Assembly: GCF_003987555.1 (NCBI RefSeq)
Contig: NZ_NGJW01000003.1
Span: forward strand, 62,001 to 126,000
DNA from: Vagococcus lutrae
Lineage (GTDB): Bacteria; Bacillota; Bacilli; Lactobacillales; Vagococcaceae
Direction of reading: 5' to 3'
Length of the DNA stretch: 64,000 nucleotides
The notes under the pieces were generated by a model, which saw only the letters and a program-made list of their open reading frames with translations, ran no database searches and was not told the DNA's origin. The translations under genes were made by a program, and so were the position numbers. This document shows positions 1 to 8,358 of the stretch, piece by piece (position 1 is the stretch's first letter; every line of letters starts with the position of its first letter).

Positions 1-727
1 GGATTCAAGTCAATTAGCATATGAACGTTCAGCTGTACGGCTATTTGAGCGTTCCCACATTACCGTGACTTGTCATGCATTTGCTGCCAATGTCACACAA
101 GAAAAGTGGGATAAAGCTTTTGATGTTATAAATGATAGTGAAGATGTGACGGGAATTTTGGTGTTAAAACCACTTCCAGCTTCTTTATCCGATGAACATA
201 TAAAACATCATATTCACCCATTAAAAGATATTGATTGTATCGGATTGGAAAATATAGGTAATGTCTATCTTGGACAACACGAAACTTTTGGACCATGTAC
301 TGCAGAAGCTTGTTTGCTAATTCTTGATGAGATAAAAGAAGAGTGTGCTGGTAAGCGAGTCACGATTGTCGGTTTTGGTGAAGTCGTAGGACGACCTCTT
401 GCCCATTACCTAACAAGAAGAGGAGCAACAGTAACGGTTTGCCATACGCGTACCAAAGATTTAGTTTCAGAAACGAAATGGGCGGACATTGTGATTGCAG
501 CCGCTGGTCAAGCTGGCTTGATAACATCTGATCACATAAAAGAAGGTGCGATTGTTATTGATGTAGGGATTAATGTGGATGAGAATGGTCGTTTAGTTGG
601 CGATGTCAATTTTAAGGACGTCCAACCAAAATGCAAAGCAATTACACCAGTTCCTGGCGGCGTAGGAACAGTTACTAACGCTATATTAGTAGCACATGCT
701 GTCGAAGCTGCAAAAAAGCAAAGCTAA
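1..727 (+). CDS. folD: FolD-family methylene-THF dehydrogenase/cyclohydrolase, 5'-truncated by the window edge
   Basis: The reading frame is open from base 2, so the gene starts upstream of the window; about 241 C-terminal residues are visible. FolD enzymes interconvert 5,10-methylene-THF and 10-formyl-THF in the cytoplasm. Family marks are the substrate-loop motif KDIDCIG, PCTAEA, the dinucleotide-binding stretch VGFGEVVGRP, CHTRT, EGAIVIDVGIN and ITPVPGGVGTVT. It is divergent: where classical FolD has YVxxK with the catalytic lysine, this reads AYERSA, and the usual VQLPLP reads VLKPLP, losing the glutamine. The aspartate of KDID is kept. From memory this resembles a FolD clade common in clostridia. 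Family assignment is firm; cyclohydrolase activity is doubtful. A hairpin terminator follows the stop codon. Confidence 0.88.
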   Translation, partial: DSSQLAYERSAVRLFERSHITVTCHAFAANVTQEKWDKAFDVINDSEDVTGILVLKPLPASLSDEHIKHHIHPLKDIDCIGLENIGNVYLGQHETFGPCTAEACLLILDEIKEECAGKRVTIVGFGEVVGRPLAHYLTRRGATVTVCHTRTKDLVSETKWADIVIAAAGQAGLITSDHIKEGAIVIDVGINVDENGRLVGDVNFKDVQPKCKAITPVPGGVGTVTNAILVAHAVEAAKKQS

Positions 728-730
728 AAA

Positions 731-764
731 AACACGGTAGAATCTAAATTCTACCGTGTTTTTT
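731..764. terminator. Bidirectional intrinsic terminator between folD and tRNA-Thr
   Basis: A perfect 13-bp stem (AACACGGTAGAAT with its complement, bases 731-743 and 748-760) closes a 4-base loop, with T-runs on both strands. It can end folD on the + strand and the tRNA transcript on the - strand. Confidence 0.9.
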
Positions 765-767
765 GAA

Positions 768-840
768 TGCCGACTGCAGGAATCGAACCTGTGACCTACG
801 CGTTACGAGTGCGTTGCTCTACCTACTGAGCTAAGTCGGC
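768..840 (-). tRNA. tRNA-Thr (anticodon CGT)
   Basis: The reverse strand folds as a 73-nt cloverleaf without an encoded CCA: a 7-bp acceptor stem GCCGACT/AGTCGGC, D-stem GCTC/GAGC, anticodon loop CTCGTAA with anticodon CGT (reads ACG, Thr), a 5-nt variable loop and T-loop TTCGATT. Two stem-end positions are A-C oppositions (31-39 at the anticodon-stem end, 49-65 at the T-stem base). Its own promoter lies immediately upstream, at 849-876. Confidence 0.93.
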
Positions 841-848
841 ATATTTCT

Positions 849-876
849 ATTTTACTCCTAAAATTTTATTTGTAAA
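849..876 (-). promoter_or_regulatory. Promoter of tRNA-Thr
   Basis: Read on the - strand: -35 TTTACA (871-876), 16-bp spacer, -10 TAAAAT (849-854). The predicted start is only a few bases before the mature tRNA 5' end. Confidence 0.65.
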
Positions 877-882
877 GAGCAA

Positions 883-913
883 AAAAGATAGAAAAATAAA
901 TTTTCTATCTTTT
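883..913 (-). terminator. Terminator of the DUF218 gene
   Basis: The stem AAAAGATAGAAAA pairs with TTTTCTATCTTTT across a short loop, just past the stop of the - strand gene at 919. It is A/T-rich, so of moderate strength. Confidence 0.6.
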
Positions 914-918
914 AGCTG

Positions 919-1980
919 TTAAAACATCCATGTAAGAAAATTAAGTAAGAAAAATAAGATAAATAGGGTAGCACTTACTTTAATATGCGTACCTTTAGTC
1001 ATGACGAGATAGCCGATATACTCGCGAATGAACGCAGTTGGAAGATAAAACCATCTCGTTTTCGCGCCGACCCCTTGTGCATTGATTCCTTGGTATGCCG
1101 CCAGTTTTCCTGCACGTAACAGGTGATAATTATTTGTTGCAATGACGATTTTATTTGATTTAAAGCTATCAATACCGTCAGCTTTTTGTGCTACTTTTTC
1201 AGATAGCGCAATATTTTGTTGAGTATTTGTGGACTCATTTTCAATTAAAACCCGTGTGATATCTGGGTGATGTGTGTGAATATAAGCTGCCATCGCTTCT
1301 CCTTCTGAAATTAACTCATCAGGGCCTTGTCCACCGGAAACAATAATCGTAGGTTGTTGTTTTTTCTCTTCTAAACGATGATAAAGTTTGATGCCTGCTT
1401 CTATACGAGATGCAAGGAGTGGTGTCACTTTATCTTTATTTAATCCTGCCCCTAAAATAATGATATAATCGATTTTTCCACGAATTGGAACTTTATTGTA
1501 TAGAAAAGCTGTAAGAGTAAACATGATAAAAATTCCCATAAAGTATAGAGCAAGCGTATTAACATAGCTAAACAGCGCGAGCAACCAGTGGTTTTTCAAA
1601 TAGCGAGGCGCTAAGAAAAATAAAATTTGTAAACACAGAAGTCCTGTTGCTACAATGAGCGGTAAAAAGTTCGCAAGTGAAGGTCGCTCATACTTTAATA
1701 GAATTCTTTCATTCCAAAACAAGGCAATAATCATGGCATAAATACCAAAAAGTAACACAAGTAGTAGTAGAATACCTAGTGGTACAGCAAGAATAAAGGC
1801 AAGAGTCGTATTAACTTGTTCTAGAAATAAAATTAGTGCAATGCCACCAGATGTTAAAATGATAGTGAAATAAAACCCCGTCCAAAGACTGGTTGGCTTT
1901 TTTAATAAATAATAAGCAAAACCAATGCCCGGTAGAACAATTGTTAAGAAAATAAGCCAAAGAGTGACAGTGTTGTCCAT
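919..1980 (-). CDS. DUF218 (YdcF/SanA/ElyC-like) membrane protein
   Basis: This 353-residue protein has about six hydrophobic segments over residues 1-165 and a soluble DUF218 domain from about residue 170 (YIIILGAGLN, SGGQGPDELISEGEAM), with a last hydrophobic segment at the C-terminus. DUF218 proteins such as E. coli SanA and ElyC are linked to envelope integrity, but the biochemical role is unknown. The start ATG at 1980 has a good ribosome site (GAGG) upstream on the - strand. It is monocistronic, with its own terminator, and diverges from the aro operon. Confidence 0.8.
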   Translation of the reverse strand: MDNTVTLWLIFLTIVLPGIGFAYYLLKKPTSLWTGFYFTIILTSGGIALILFLEQVNTTLAFILAVPLGILLLLVLLFGIYAMIIALFWNERILLKYERPSLANFLPLIVATGLLCLQILFFLAPRYLKNHWLLALFSYVNTLALYFMGIFIMFTLTAFLYNKVPIRGKIDYIIILGAGLNKDKVTPLLASRIEAGIKLYHRLEEKKQQPTIIVSGGQGPDELISEGEAMAAYIHTHHPDITRVLIENESTNTQQNIALSEKVAQKADGIDSFKSNKIVIATNNYHLLRAGKLAAYQGINAQGVGAKTRWFYLPTAFIREYIGYLVMTKGTHIKVSATLFILFFLLNFLTWMF

Positions 1981-2084
1981 AAAAAACCTCCTCGTTTAGT
2001 ATCAAATATTAGTGTAGCAAACTTCTGCATTAGACGCTACTTTAAAAAAGAGTCGTCGTGTGTAAAAAGACGAGCGAAGACAAC

Positions 2085-2113
2085 TTGACTTTAACGAGGC
2101 TAAAACCTATACT
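2085..2113 (+). promoter_or_regulatory. Strong sigma-A promoter of the aro leader
   Basis: -35 TTGACT (2085-2090), exactly 17 bp, -10 TATACT (2108-2113). Predicted start is near 2120, which gives a leader of about 215 nt before the aroE start codon. No other comparable promoter is visible between the DUF218 gene and aroE. Confidence 0.8.
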
Positions 2114-2119
2114 TAAAGT

Positions 2120-2311
2120 AATTATTTAAAGAGAAAATTATCACATATTAGGGGTTAGCACATGTTGGAAATCTTTTGATTTTTAACGTGAATGGGTGAG
2201 TATGCCACATCTGAGTTACGTTATCGAGCGGGTTTGTAATAATAATTAGCGCTCAAAAGTTTGTGATTATCATGACACGCTTACTTTGGTCTTACCAAGT
2301 AGGCGTTTTTT
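2120..2311 (+). ncRNA. Structured 5' leader of the aro operon (putative attenuator or riboswitch)
   Basis: This 354-base gap (1981-2334) holds the promoter above and then complementary segments that can fold as a multibranch RNA. They are a closing helix ATCACA (2140-2145) with TGTGAT (2262-2267) extended on both sides by a few pairs, a hairpin AAATC-TTTT-GATTT (2169-2182), a stem TAACGT/ACGTTA (2184-2189, 2218-2223) and a stem GAGCG/CGCTC (2226-2230, 2250-2254). An intrinsic terminator follows at 2277-2311. I found no T-box consensus and do not recognise a known riboswitch class. Folding is by eye. It could also be a free-standing small RNA rather than a regulatory leader. Confidence 0.5.
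2277..2311 (+). terminator. Intrinsic terminator upstream of aroE (attenuator candidate)
   Basis: ACGCTTACTT-TGGT pairs with ACCA-AGTAGGCGT around a 3-base loop, with one bulge and one G-T pair, followed by TTTTT. It ends 24 bases before the aroE start codon and lies after the only visible promoter, so operon expression should need read-through or antitermination. Confidence 0.75.
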
Positions 2312-2334
2312 ATATGAAAAGGAGTCGAGAGATA

Positions 2335-3222
2335 GTGATTAATGGGGAAACACGATTGGCAGGGATTATTGCAAAGCCAATTAAACACAGTTTATCACCG
2401 TTTATTCATAATACATCGTTTCAATTACTGAATGTGAACGGCGTCTATGTATCGCTTGAAACAGAAGCTGATAATTTAAGAGAAGCACTAAGTATGATTA
2501 AAATTTGGGAGATGTACGGTGTCAACATTTCAATGCCTTATAAAAGAGCGGTGATTCCTTATTTAGATAGTTTGTCAGAAGAAGCTGAGTTAACTCAAGC
2601 GGTTAATACTGTAGTTTTAAGTGATGGAAAATTGATCGGTCATAATACGGATGGCATAGGGTTTGTTTCTTTTTTAGAAGCAGAATCGATTGATTATCAC
2701 AGGAAAGAAGTAGTGATATTGGGAGCCGGTGGGGCAGCGCAAGCGATTGTGACACAACTTGCGTTACAAAAAGTCTGTGCGATTCATGTGTTTAAACGGA
2801 ATAATGAAACATTTGCCACTACGGTTGCTCAAATGAAACAACTTAGTCAGCACCTGGGAGTTGCTATTTCTGTCTATGACTTTGATGATATAAATGCTTT
2901 AAATTATCTATTAGAAAAAAATGTGATATTAGTAAATACCACCAATGTTGGAATGGGAGCACAGGCGACTTCGTCTCCACTTTCCCCTCAAGCGAAGTTA
3001 CGAGCGGAGCATACGGTCATTGATATTATTTATTACCCGCTTGTGACGCCATTAATGAGACAAGCGCGCAATATGGGGTGTCAAACATTCAATGGTTTAG
3101 GGATGCTCGTTCATCAAGCGGCAGTTTCTTTTGAACTATGGACGGGAAAATCAATGCCTGTTAATGAAATATATAAGAGGTTGTTAGTAACCTTGTCAGG
3201 AGAAGAAGAAAATGATAATTAA
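2335..3222 (+). CDS. aroE: Shikimate dehydrogenase
   Basis: AroE reduces 3-dehydroshikimate to shikimate with NADPH, the fourth step of chorismate synthesis. The 295-residue product has the shikimate-binding KHSLSP motif (residues 17-22), GHNTDGIGF near 102, the cofactor loop GAGGAAQA near 130 and NGLGMLVHQA near the C-terminus. I start it at GTG 2335, with AAAAGGAG 10 bases upstream, giving the usual MINGETRLAG N-terminus. The frame is open back to 2263, but those codons run through the terminator hairpin and lack a ribosome site. It is the first gene of the aro operon and overlaps aroF by 11 bases. Confidence 0.95.
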   Translation: MINGETRLAGIIAKPIKHSLSPFIHNTSFQLLNVNGVYVSLETEADNLREALSMIKIWEMYGVNISMPYKRAVIPYLDSLSEEAELTQAVNTVVLSDGKLIGHNTDGIGFVSFLEAESIDYHRKEVVILGAGGAAQAIVTQLALQKVCAIHVFKRNNETFATTVAQMKQLSQHLGVAISVYDFDDINALNYLLEKNVILVNTTNVGMGAQATSSPLSPQAKLRAEHTVIDIIYYPLVTPLMRQARNMGCQTFNGLGMLVHQAAVSFELWTGKSMPVNEIYKRLLVTLSGEEENDN

Positions 3223-4222
3223 ATTACCTATCGATGTAACAGAAGATGACTTATTACGCTACGAAAGATATTTACGTCAGCATGAGATACCGTTTGTTTT
3301 TGATAAAGCTAGTCAACCTATACAGCTTGTCGTTCATTTATTAGAGCATCAACTAGATGCTTTCAAGCAAGAAGTTCCGTTTGATTGTGTGGAGAAAATC
3401 AAAGGGCCAGGTTTGCTGACGAGTCGCGAAGGACATCCTAATGATACGATTATCCAAACGAAACATCATATGATAGGTGGTACGAATTTAACGATTATGG
3501 CGGGTCCTTGCGCGGTAGAAAGTCGTGAGCAAATCTTTGAAGCAGCGAAAATTGCAAAAAAAGGTGGGGCTCACGTATTGCGTGGCGGTGCTTTTAAACC
3601 TCGTACCTCTCCATATACATTTCAAGGATTGGGCGAGCAAGGTTTAATTTGGATGCGAGAAGCTGCTGATTATTATGAGTTGGCTATGATTACTGAAGTT
3701 ATGGATGAAAAAAATCTTCAACTAGTCGAGCATTATACAGATATTTTACAAATTGGTGCTAGAAACATGCAAAACTATCGGTTATTAGAAGCTGTTGGAC
3801 GCAGTAGTAAGCCAGTTGCGTTAAAAAGGGGAATGGCAAGTACGATTGAAGAGTGGCTAAATGCCGGAGAATATATAGTGAGTCGAGGTAATCATCAATT
3901 GTTATTTGTGGAACGGGGTATTCGAACCTTCGAGCCATGGACACGTAATACCTTTGATATTAATGCTGTAGCGATGATGAAACAATTAACGCATTTTCCA
4001 ATTATTGCCGATCCGAGTCACGGTGTCGGTAAATCAGAGTATGTAACAAGTGTCGCTAAAGCAAGTGTAGTAGCAGGAGCTCATGGGGTAATCGTCGAGG
4101 TTCATCCAGAACCAGAAAAGGCACTGTCAGACGGTCGTCAATCACTAGATGAGAAAGCCTATCTCAATATGTCACATCAAATTAAACAGCTTCATGAACT
4201 GAATCAAACGTTAGAAATGTAA
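3212..4222 (+). CDS. aroF: 3-deoxy-7-phosphoheptulonate (DAHP) synthase, type I-beta
   Basis: DAHP synthase condenses PEP and erythrose-4-phosphate, the first committed step to aromatics. The 336-residue protein has an N-terminal ferredoxin-like domain (about residues 1-75) and then the catalytic barrel: MAGPCAVES near 97, RGGAFKPRTSPY, IGARNMQN, LKRGM and PSHGVG. This architecture matches the Thermotoga-type enzyme, in which the N-terminal domain gives feedback inhibition by Tyr or Phe; inhibition here is inferred. The start ATG lies inside the aroE 3' end behind GGAGAAGAAG, so translation is probably coupled. Confidence 0.95.
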   Translation: MIIKLPIDVTEDDLLRYERYLRQHEIPFVFDKASQPIQLVVHLLEHQLDAFKQEVPFDCVEKIKGPGLLTSREGHPNDTIIQTKHHMIGGTNLTIMAGPCAVESREQIFEAAKIAKKGGAHVLRGGAFKPRTSPYTFQGLGEQGLIWMREAADYYELAMITEVMDEKNLQLVEHYTDILQIGARNMQNYRLLEAVGRSSKPVALKRGMASTIEEWLNAGEYIVSRGNHQLLFVERGIRTFEPWTRNTFDINAVAMMKQLTHFPIIADPSHGVGKSEYVTSVAKASVVAGAHGVIVEVHPEPEKALSDGRQSLDEKAYLNMSHQIKQLHELNQTLEM

Positions 4223-4234
4223 AGGAGAATTCTA

Positions 4235-5317
4235 ATGAAAATAGACATTACATTGCCTCATCATTCTTATACGATTGTTTTTAAACAATATGCGCTAGAT
4301 TCATTTGCAGATTGGGTTCATGAAAACTGGCCGTTATCTAAAAAAATTGGCATTGTCAGTGACAGTGAAGTCAGTCGATATTATCTGGAACCTATAATGA
4401 CGGCATTAACTGCTAAAGGGTACACGTGTAGATCATTTGTTTTTCCTTCAGGTGAAGAGAGTAAAAGTCCTGAGAATGCGCTAAATCTTTTGACATTTCT
4501 AGCGTCCGAATCTTTTTCAAAACATGACGGGCTTATCGCACTCGGCGGAGGTGTGGTAGGTGATTTGACTGGTTTTGTTGCGTCTATTTATATGAGAGGC
4601 ATTGACTGGCTACAAGTGCCAACTACATTACTCGCTCAAGTTGATAGTAGTGTAGGAGGCAAGACAGCCATTAATTTACCTTCTGCTAAAAATATTGTGG
4701 GCTCTTTTTATCAACCAAATGGGGTATGGATAGATACCATGTTTCTTGAAACCCTTCCACAACGTCAACTTGCAAGCGGTATGGCAGAAGTTATAAAAAT
4801 AGCAGCACTTATGGATGTATCTTTGTGGAGAGAGTTAGAAAAGTCATGTCTTGATACCGCGACAGGCACTGACTTTACCCATTGGATTTATCGTAGCTGT
4901 CAATTGAAGGCACAAATAGTTGAGCAGGATGAAAAAGACACTGGCATTAGGCATTTGTTGAACTTTGGTCATACATTTGGTCATGCTTTAGAACAAGTGA
5001 CACATTATGAAAAGTACTTTCATGGTGAAGCCGTTGCGATAGGTATGATGCTGATTTTATCGTTACAAACTTCCTCAGAACAAACCAGAGTATTAGAAAC
5101 ACGCATGCGTCAAGTCTTACAACAGTTCCATTTACCAGTTACTTTACCGGATGAGATAGATTCTGTCGCTTTGTGGCAAGCGCTTAAGCTAGATAAGAAG
5201 CGTCATGGTCAGGAAATTAAATGGGTCGCTTTAGAAACGATTGGTAACGGGCAAATTTTGACAGATACGCTGACTGATTTTCATAGTAAGTTTATTAAAT
5301 CGATAGGAGAGAACTAA
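4235..5317 (+). CDS. aroB: 3-dehydroquinate synthase
   Basis: AroB converts DAHP to 3-dehydroquinate using NAD and a divalent metal. In its 360 residues are the NAD-binding GGGVVGDLTGFVAS, the PTTLLAQVDSSVGGKT substrate segment and metal ligands within NFGHTFGHALE and HGEAVAIGM. Length is normal. It starts 12 bases after aroF with AAAGGAG in the gap, and aroC follows one base after its stop. Confidence 0.97.
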   Translation: MKIDITLPHHSYTIVFKQYALDSFADWVHENWPLSKKIGIVSDSEVSRYYLEPIMTALTAKGYTCRSFVFPSGEESKSPENALNLLTFLASESFSKHDGLIALGGGVVGDLTGFVASIYMRGIDWLQVPTTLLAQVDSSVGGKTAINLPSAKNIVGSFYQPNGVWIDTMFLETLPQRQLASGMAEVIKIAALMDVSLWRELEKSCLDTATGTDFTHWIYRSCQLKAQIVEQDEKDTGIRHLLNFGHTFGHALEQVTHYEKYFHGEAVAIGMMLILSLQTSSEQTRVLETRMRQVLQQFHLPVTLPDEIDSVALWQALKLDKKRHGQEIKWVALETIGNGQILTDTLTDFHSKFIKSIGEN

Positions 5318-5318
5318 T

Positions 5319-6494
5319 ATGCGTTTTTTAACCGCTGGGGAATCACACGGGCAAGCCTTGACGACTATCATTGAAGGAATGCCTGCTGGAATGGCGATAG
5401 ATGTAGAAGCAATCAATCACGAATTATGGCGACGACAGCAAGGTTATGGTCGTGGCAATCGAATGAAGATAGAATCTGATCGGGTCAATGTATTATCAGG
5501 AGTGCGTCATGGTTATACGCTTGGCTCGCCTATAACGTTGCAATTGCTGAATAAAGACTATGATAATTGGCAATCAGTTATGGGGATTGAGCCTGTATCC
5601 GATATGAAAAAAAAGAAACGTCGTGTTACTAAACCTCGTCCAGGACATGCTGATTTAGCTGGTGGTATGAAGTATCAGCATGCTGATTTACGAAATGTTC
5701 TCGAACGTTCTTCTGCTCGTGAGACAGCCATGCGTGTCGCAGTGGGTGCTATTGCTAAGCAGTTTCTATCGCAGGTGAATATTGAAGTGTTAAGCCATGT
5801 TGTAGCCATAGGGCCGGTTATGGCTACATATCCCAAAGACTTAGGAATTAGTGACATAAAAAAAGCCCAGATGTCACCAGTTTTTTGTGTAGATGAACAA
5901 GCGTCAACCGAAATGATGCATGTTATTGATGAAGCGAAACAAGCAGGTGATACGTTAGGCGGTAAAATAGAGATAAAAGCTTATGGAGTGCCAGCAGGTA
6001 TTGGGAGCTATGTACACTGGGATCGTAAACTAGACGGACAGCTTGCAGGTGCGTTAATGAGTATCAATGCATTTAAAGGCGTAGAGTTTGGCGACGGCTT
6101 TTTATTAGCGCATCAACCTGGCAGTCAGGTGATGGATGAAATTTATTGGGATGAGGCGAATGGTTTCTATCGTGGAAGTAATCATCTTGGTGGTTTAGAA
6201 GGGGGAATGACAAATGGTATGCCTTTAACCATCAAAACGGTCATGAAGCCTATACCAACACTTTATCGTCCTTTAAATAGTGTGGATATTGAAACAAAAG
6301 ATGCTTATAAAGCAACCGTTGAACGGTCAGATGCGTGTGCCGTACCTGCGGCGAGTGTAGTAGCAGAAGGCGTGGTTGCTACTGTTTTAGCACAAGCAAT
6401 TTTATCTCAATATAGTAATGATACAATGGCGCAAGTCAAACGAGCGATGGAAGAAGCCAACGTACGTCATCATCATTATTTAAAAAAGGAGTGA
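5319..6494 (+). CDS. aroC: Chorismate synthase
   Basis: AroC forms chorismate from EPSP with reduced FMN, the last common step. The 391-residue protein has GESHG at residues 7-11, the RRQQGYGRGNRM segment, RPGHADL, RSSARETA and SNHLGGLEGGMTNG. It follows aroB with GGAG upstream of the ATG. In the E. faecalis cluster, as I recall it, tyrA follows aroC; here aroA starts 7 bases after aroC. Confidence 0.97.
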   Translation: MRFLTAGESHGQALTTIIEGMPAGMAIDVEAINHELWRRQQGYGRGNRMKIESDRVNVLSGVRHGYTLGSPITLQLLNKDYDNWQSVMGIEPVSDMKKKKRRVTKPRPGHADLAGGMKYQHADLRNVLERSSARETAMRVAVGAIAKQFLSQVNIEVLSHVVAIGPVMATYPKDLGISDIKKAQMSPVFCVDEQASTEMMHVIDEAKQAGDTLGGKIEIKAYGVPAGIGSYVHWDRKLDGQLAGALMSINAFKGVEFGDGFLLAHQPGSQVMDEIYWDEANGFYRGSNHLGGLEGGMTNGMPLTIKTVMKPIPTLYRPLNSVDIETKDAYKATVERSDACAVPAASVVAEGVVATVLAQAILSQYSNDTMAQVKRAMEEANVRHHHYLKKE

Positions 6495-6501
6495 GTGAGA
6501 G

Positions 6502-7782
6502 ATGACAGATAGTAAATTTTCCAAACGAATAAAAGGAACAATAAGAGTTCCAGGTGATAAGTCTATCTCACATCGCGCGTTGTTATTAGGTGCTATGGCA
6601 GAAGGATGTACGGAAATTGAAGGATTGTTAATGGCGGAAGATGTTCAATCTAGTATTCATCTTTGCCGTTCACTAGGAGTTGAGGTGACACAATCAGAAA
6701 AAATCACATGGGTGAAAAGTAAAGGGTATAAGAAGTTTCAAACTGTAAAAGCGCCTATTGATGTCGGAAATTCCGGGACTACTATGCGATTAGGGTGGGG
6801 AATGTTAGCCGGTCAAGGTGAAGACTATACGTTAACAGGAGATGAGTCGTTAAATAATCGTCCGATGGCTCGTGTGTTAGAACCATTAAGTTCAATGGGA
6901 ATTGGCTGGAAAAGCTTAGCAAAACAAGGATGTGCGCCTATTACATTAAAAGGCGTCGACACACTTCGACCACTTTTTTATCGCATGCCTATTCCAAGTG
7001 CACAAGTGAAATCAGCCTTAATTTTAGCGGCATTACAAGCAGAGGGACTTTCAGTTATCGAGGAGCCAGTAGCGTCGCGTAATCACACGGAAGAAATGTT
7101 ACCACTATTTGGTGGATGTTTGGAAGTCGCTGATAAACAAATTCGAATCGAAGGGCCCCAGTCATTAAACGGAACGACCCTCAACATTCCAGGAGATTTT
7201 TCATCGGCAGCGTTTTTTATTGTCGCTAGTTTAATTTTACCAGGTAGCGAACTTATCTTACGTCAGATTGGATTAAATCCGACTCGTACTGGGTTATTAA
7301 CAGTGATTGAAAAAATGGGGGGAAAGTATCAGATAGTGGATGAAGAAGTAGGTATGGGCACACTTAAAGTACGCCATACGCGCTTGACTGGTACGATTAT
7401 CAACGGGGAGTTGATTCCCACATTGATAGATGAAATCCCAATTATTGCTTTAATGGCAACGCAAGCTCATGGGGAAACGATTATTGCGGATGCTAGTGAG
7501 TTGAAAGTCAAAGAAACGAATCGGATTGATGCAACGGTGACTATGTTGCAACGTTTAGGAGCTAATATCATCTCTACAGAAGACGGCATGATAGTGAAAG
7601 GACCGACTCCACTTCATGGTGGGGTAGTCTCGAGTTGTGGAGATCATCGTATTGGGATGATGCTAGCTATTGCTCAGTTATTAACGTCTGAAACGATAGA
7701 AATTGAAGAAAAAGAAGCCATTAATATTTCTTATCCTGATTTTTTAAATGACCTAGATAATGTTACAGAGGTGTTGACATGA
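6502..7782 (+). CDS. aroA: 3-phosphoshikimate 1-carboxyvinyltransferase (EPSP synthase)
   Basis: AroA transfers the enolpyruvyl group of PEP to shikimate-3-phosphate. The 426-residue product shows the N-terminal PGDKSISHRALLL, the GNSGTTMRL motif, SAQVKSA, and the C-terminal LKVKETNRI and DHRIGMML. With alanine following NSGT absent (GNSGTTMR rather than GNAGTAMR) it looks like a class II-type sequence, as in other Firmicutes; this class call is tentative. It overlaps aroK by four bases (ATGA). Confidence 0.96.
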   Translation: MTDSKFSKRIKGTIRVPGDKSISHRALLLGAMAEGCTEIEGLLMAEDVQSSIHLCRSLGVEVTQSEKITWVKSKGYKKFQTVKAPIDVGNSGTTMRLGWGMLAGQGEDYTLTGDESLNNRPMARVLEPLSSMGIGWKSLAKQGCAPITLKGVDTLRPLFYRMPIPSAQVKSALILAALQAEGLSVIEEPVASRNHTEEMLPLFGGCLEVADKQIRIEGPQSLNGTTLNIPGDFSSAAFFIVASLILPGSELILRQIGLNPTRTGLLTVIEKMGGKYQIVDEEVGMGTLKVRHTRLTGTIINGELIPTLIDEIPIIALMATQAHGETIIADASELKVKETNRIDATVTMLQRLGANIISTEDGMIVKGPTPLHGGVVSSCGDHRIGMMLAIAQLLTSETIEIEEKEAINISYPDFLNDLDNVTEVLT

Positions 7783-8297
7783 GCATTATATTGATAGGCT
7801 TTATGGCAGTGGGGAAAAGTACGATTGGTCAAGAGTTAGCAAAAATGTTACAACAACCGTTTATCGATTTAGATGAATGGATAGAAAAACAAGAGAAACA
7901 ATCAATTAGCACGTTATTTGATGAAAAGGGAGAAGCGTATTTTAGGCAATGTGAGTGCCAAGCTTTAAAACACTGGCAAAATAAACCCGTAGTCATCGCG
8001 ACAGGCGGGGGAATAGTGACGCATAACGCTTCACGTACTTTGTTAAAAAAACATCAGAATGTTATTGGATTGGAGTTAGAAGAGGCCTATCTAATGAAAC
8101 GTCTAAATAATAAAGATGTACAAGCCACACGTCCTTTGCTTAAACAACAAACTCCTGCAGATATCTTATCACTTTATCGTCATCGTCTCGCTTACTATTA
8201 TGAAGTAACGGATAATTGGTTTATTTATAGTAGTGAGCAGCCAGACGTGGTTGCGAAACGAATCATGTTATTTTTGAAAGATAAGACCTTCGTCTGA
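7779..8297 (+). CDS. aroK: Shikimate kinase
   Basis: AroK phosphorylates shikimate with ATP, the step before AroA. The 172-residue P-loop kinase has GFMAVGKST (residues 7-15), the substrate-binding DLDEWIE, the FR..E segment and ATGGGIV, and RPLL near the lid. It is translationally coupled to aroA and is the last shikimate gene of the operon. No pheA follows. Confidence 0.95.
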   Translation: MSIILIGFMAVGKSTIGQELAKMLQQPFIDLDEWIEKQEKQSISTLFDEKGEAYFRQCECQALKHWQNKPVVIATGGGIVTHNASRTLLKKHQNVIGLELEEAYLMKRLNNKDVQATRPLLKQQTPADILSLYRHRLAYYYEVTDNWFIYSSEQPDVVAKRIMLFLKDKTFV

Positions 8298-8358
8298 GTC
8301 AATTTTAGCGATTTTAGTGTACAATAAAGAAAATACGCAACAATAAAGGAGTGAGAAC

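Noticed and set aside
2161-2239. Short leader peptides in the aro leader (a 5-codon frame from 2162 and a 15-codon frame from 2192)
   Set aside because: The first has a possible AGGGG site but contains only one Phe; the second has two Tyr but no ribosome site. Neither resembles a classical attenuator peptide.
2120-2311. aro leader as 6S RNA
   Set aside because: Length would fit, but the pairing by eye is multibranched, not a long rod with a central bubble, and its terminator leads straight into aroE.
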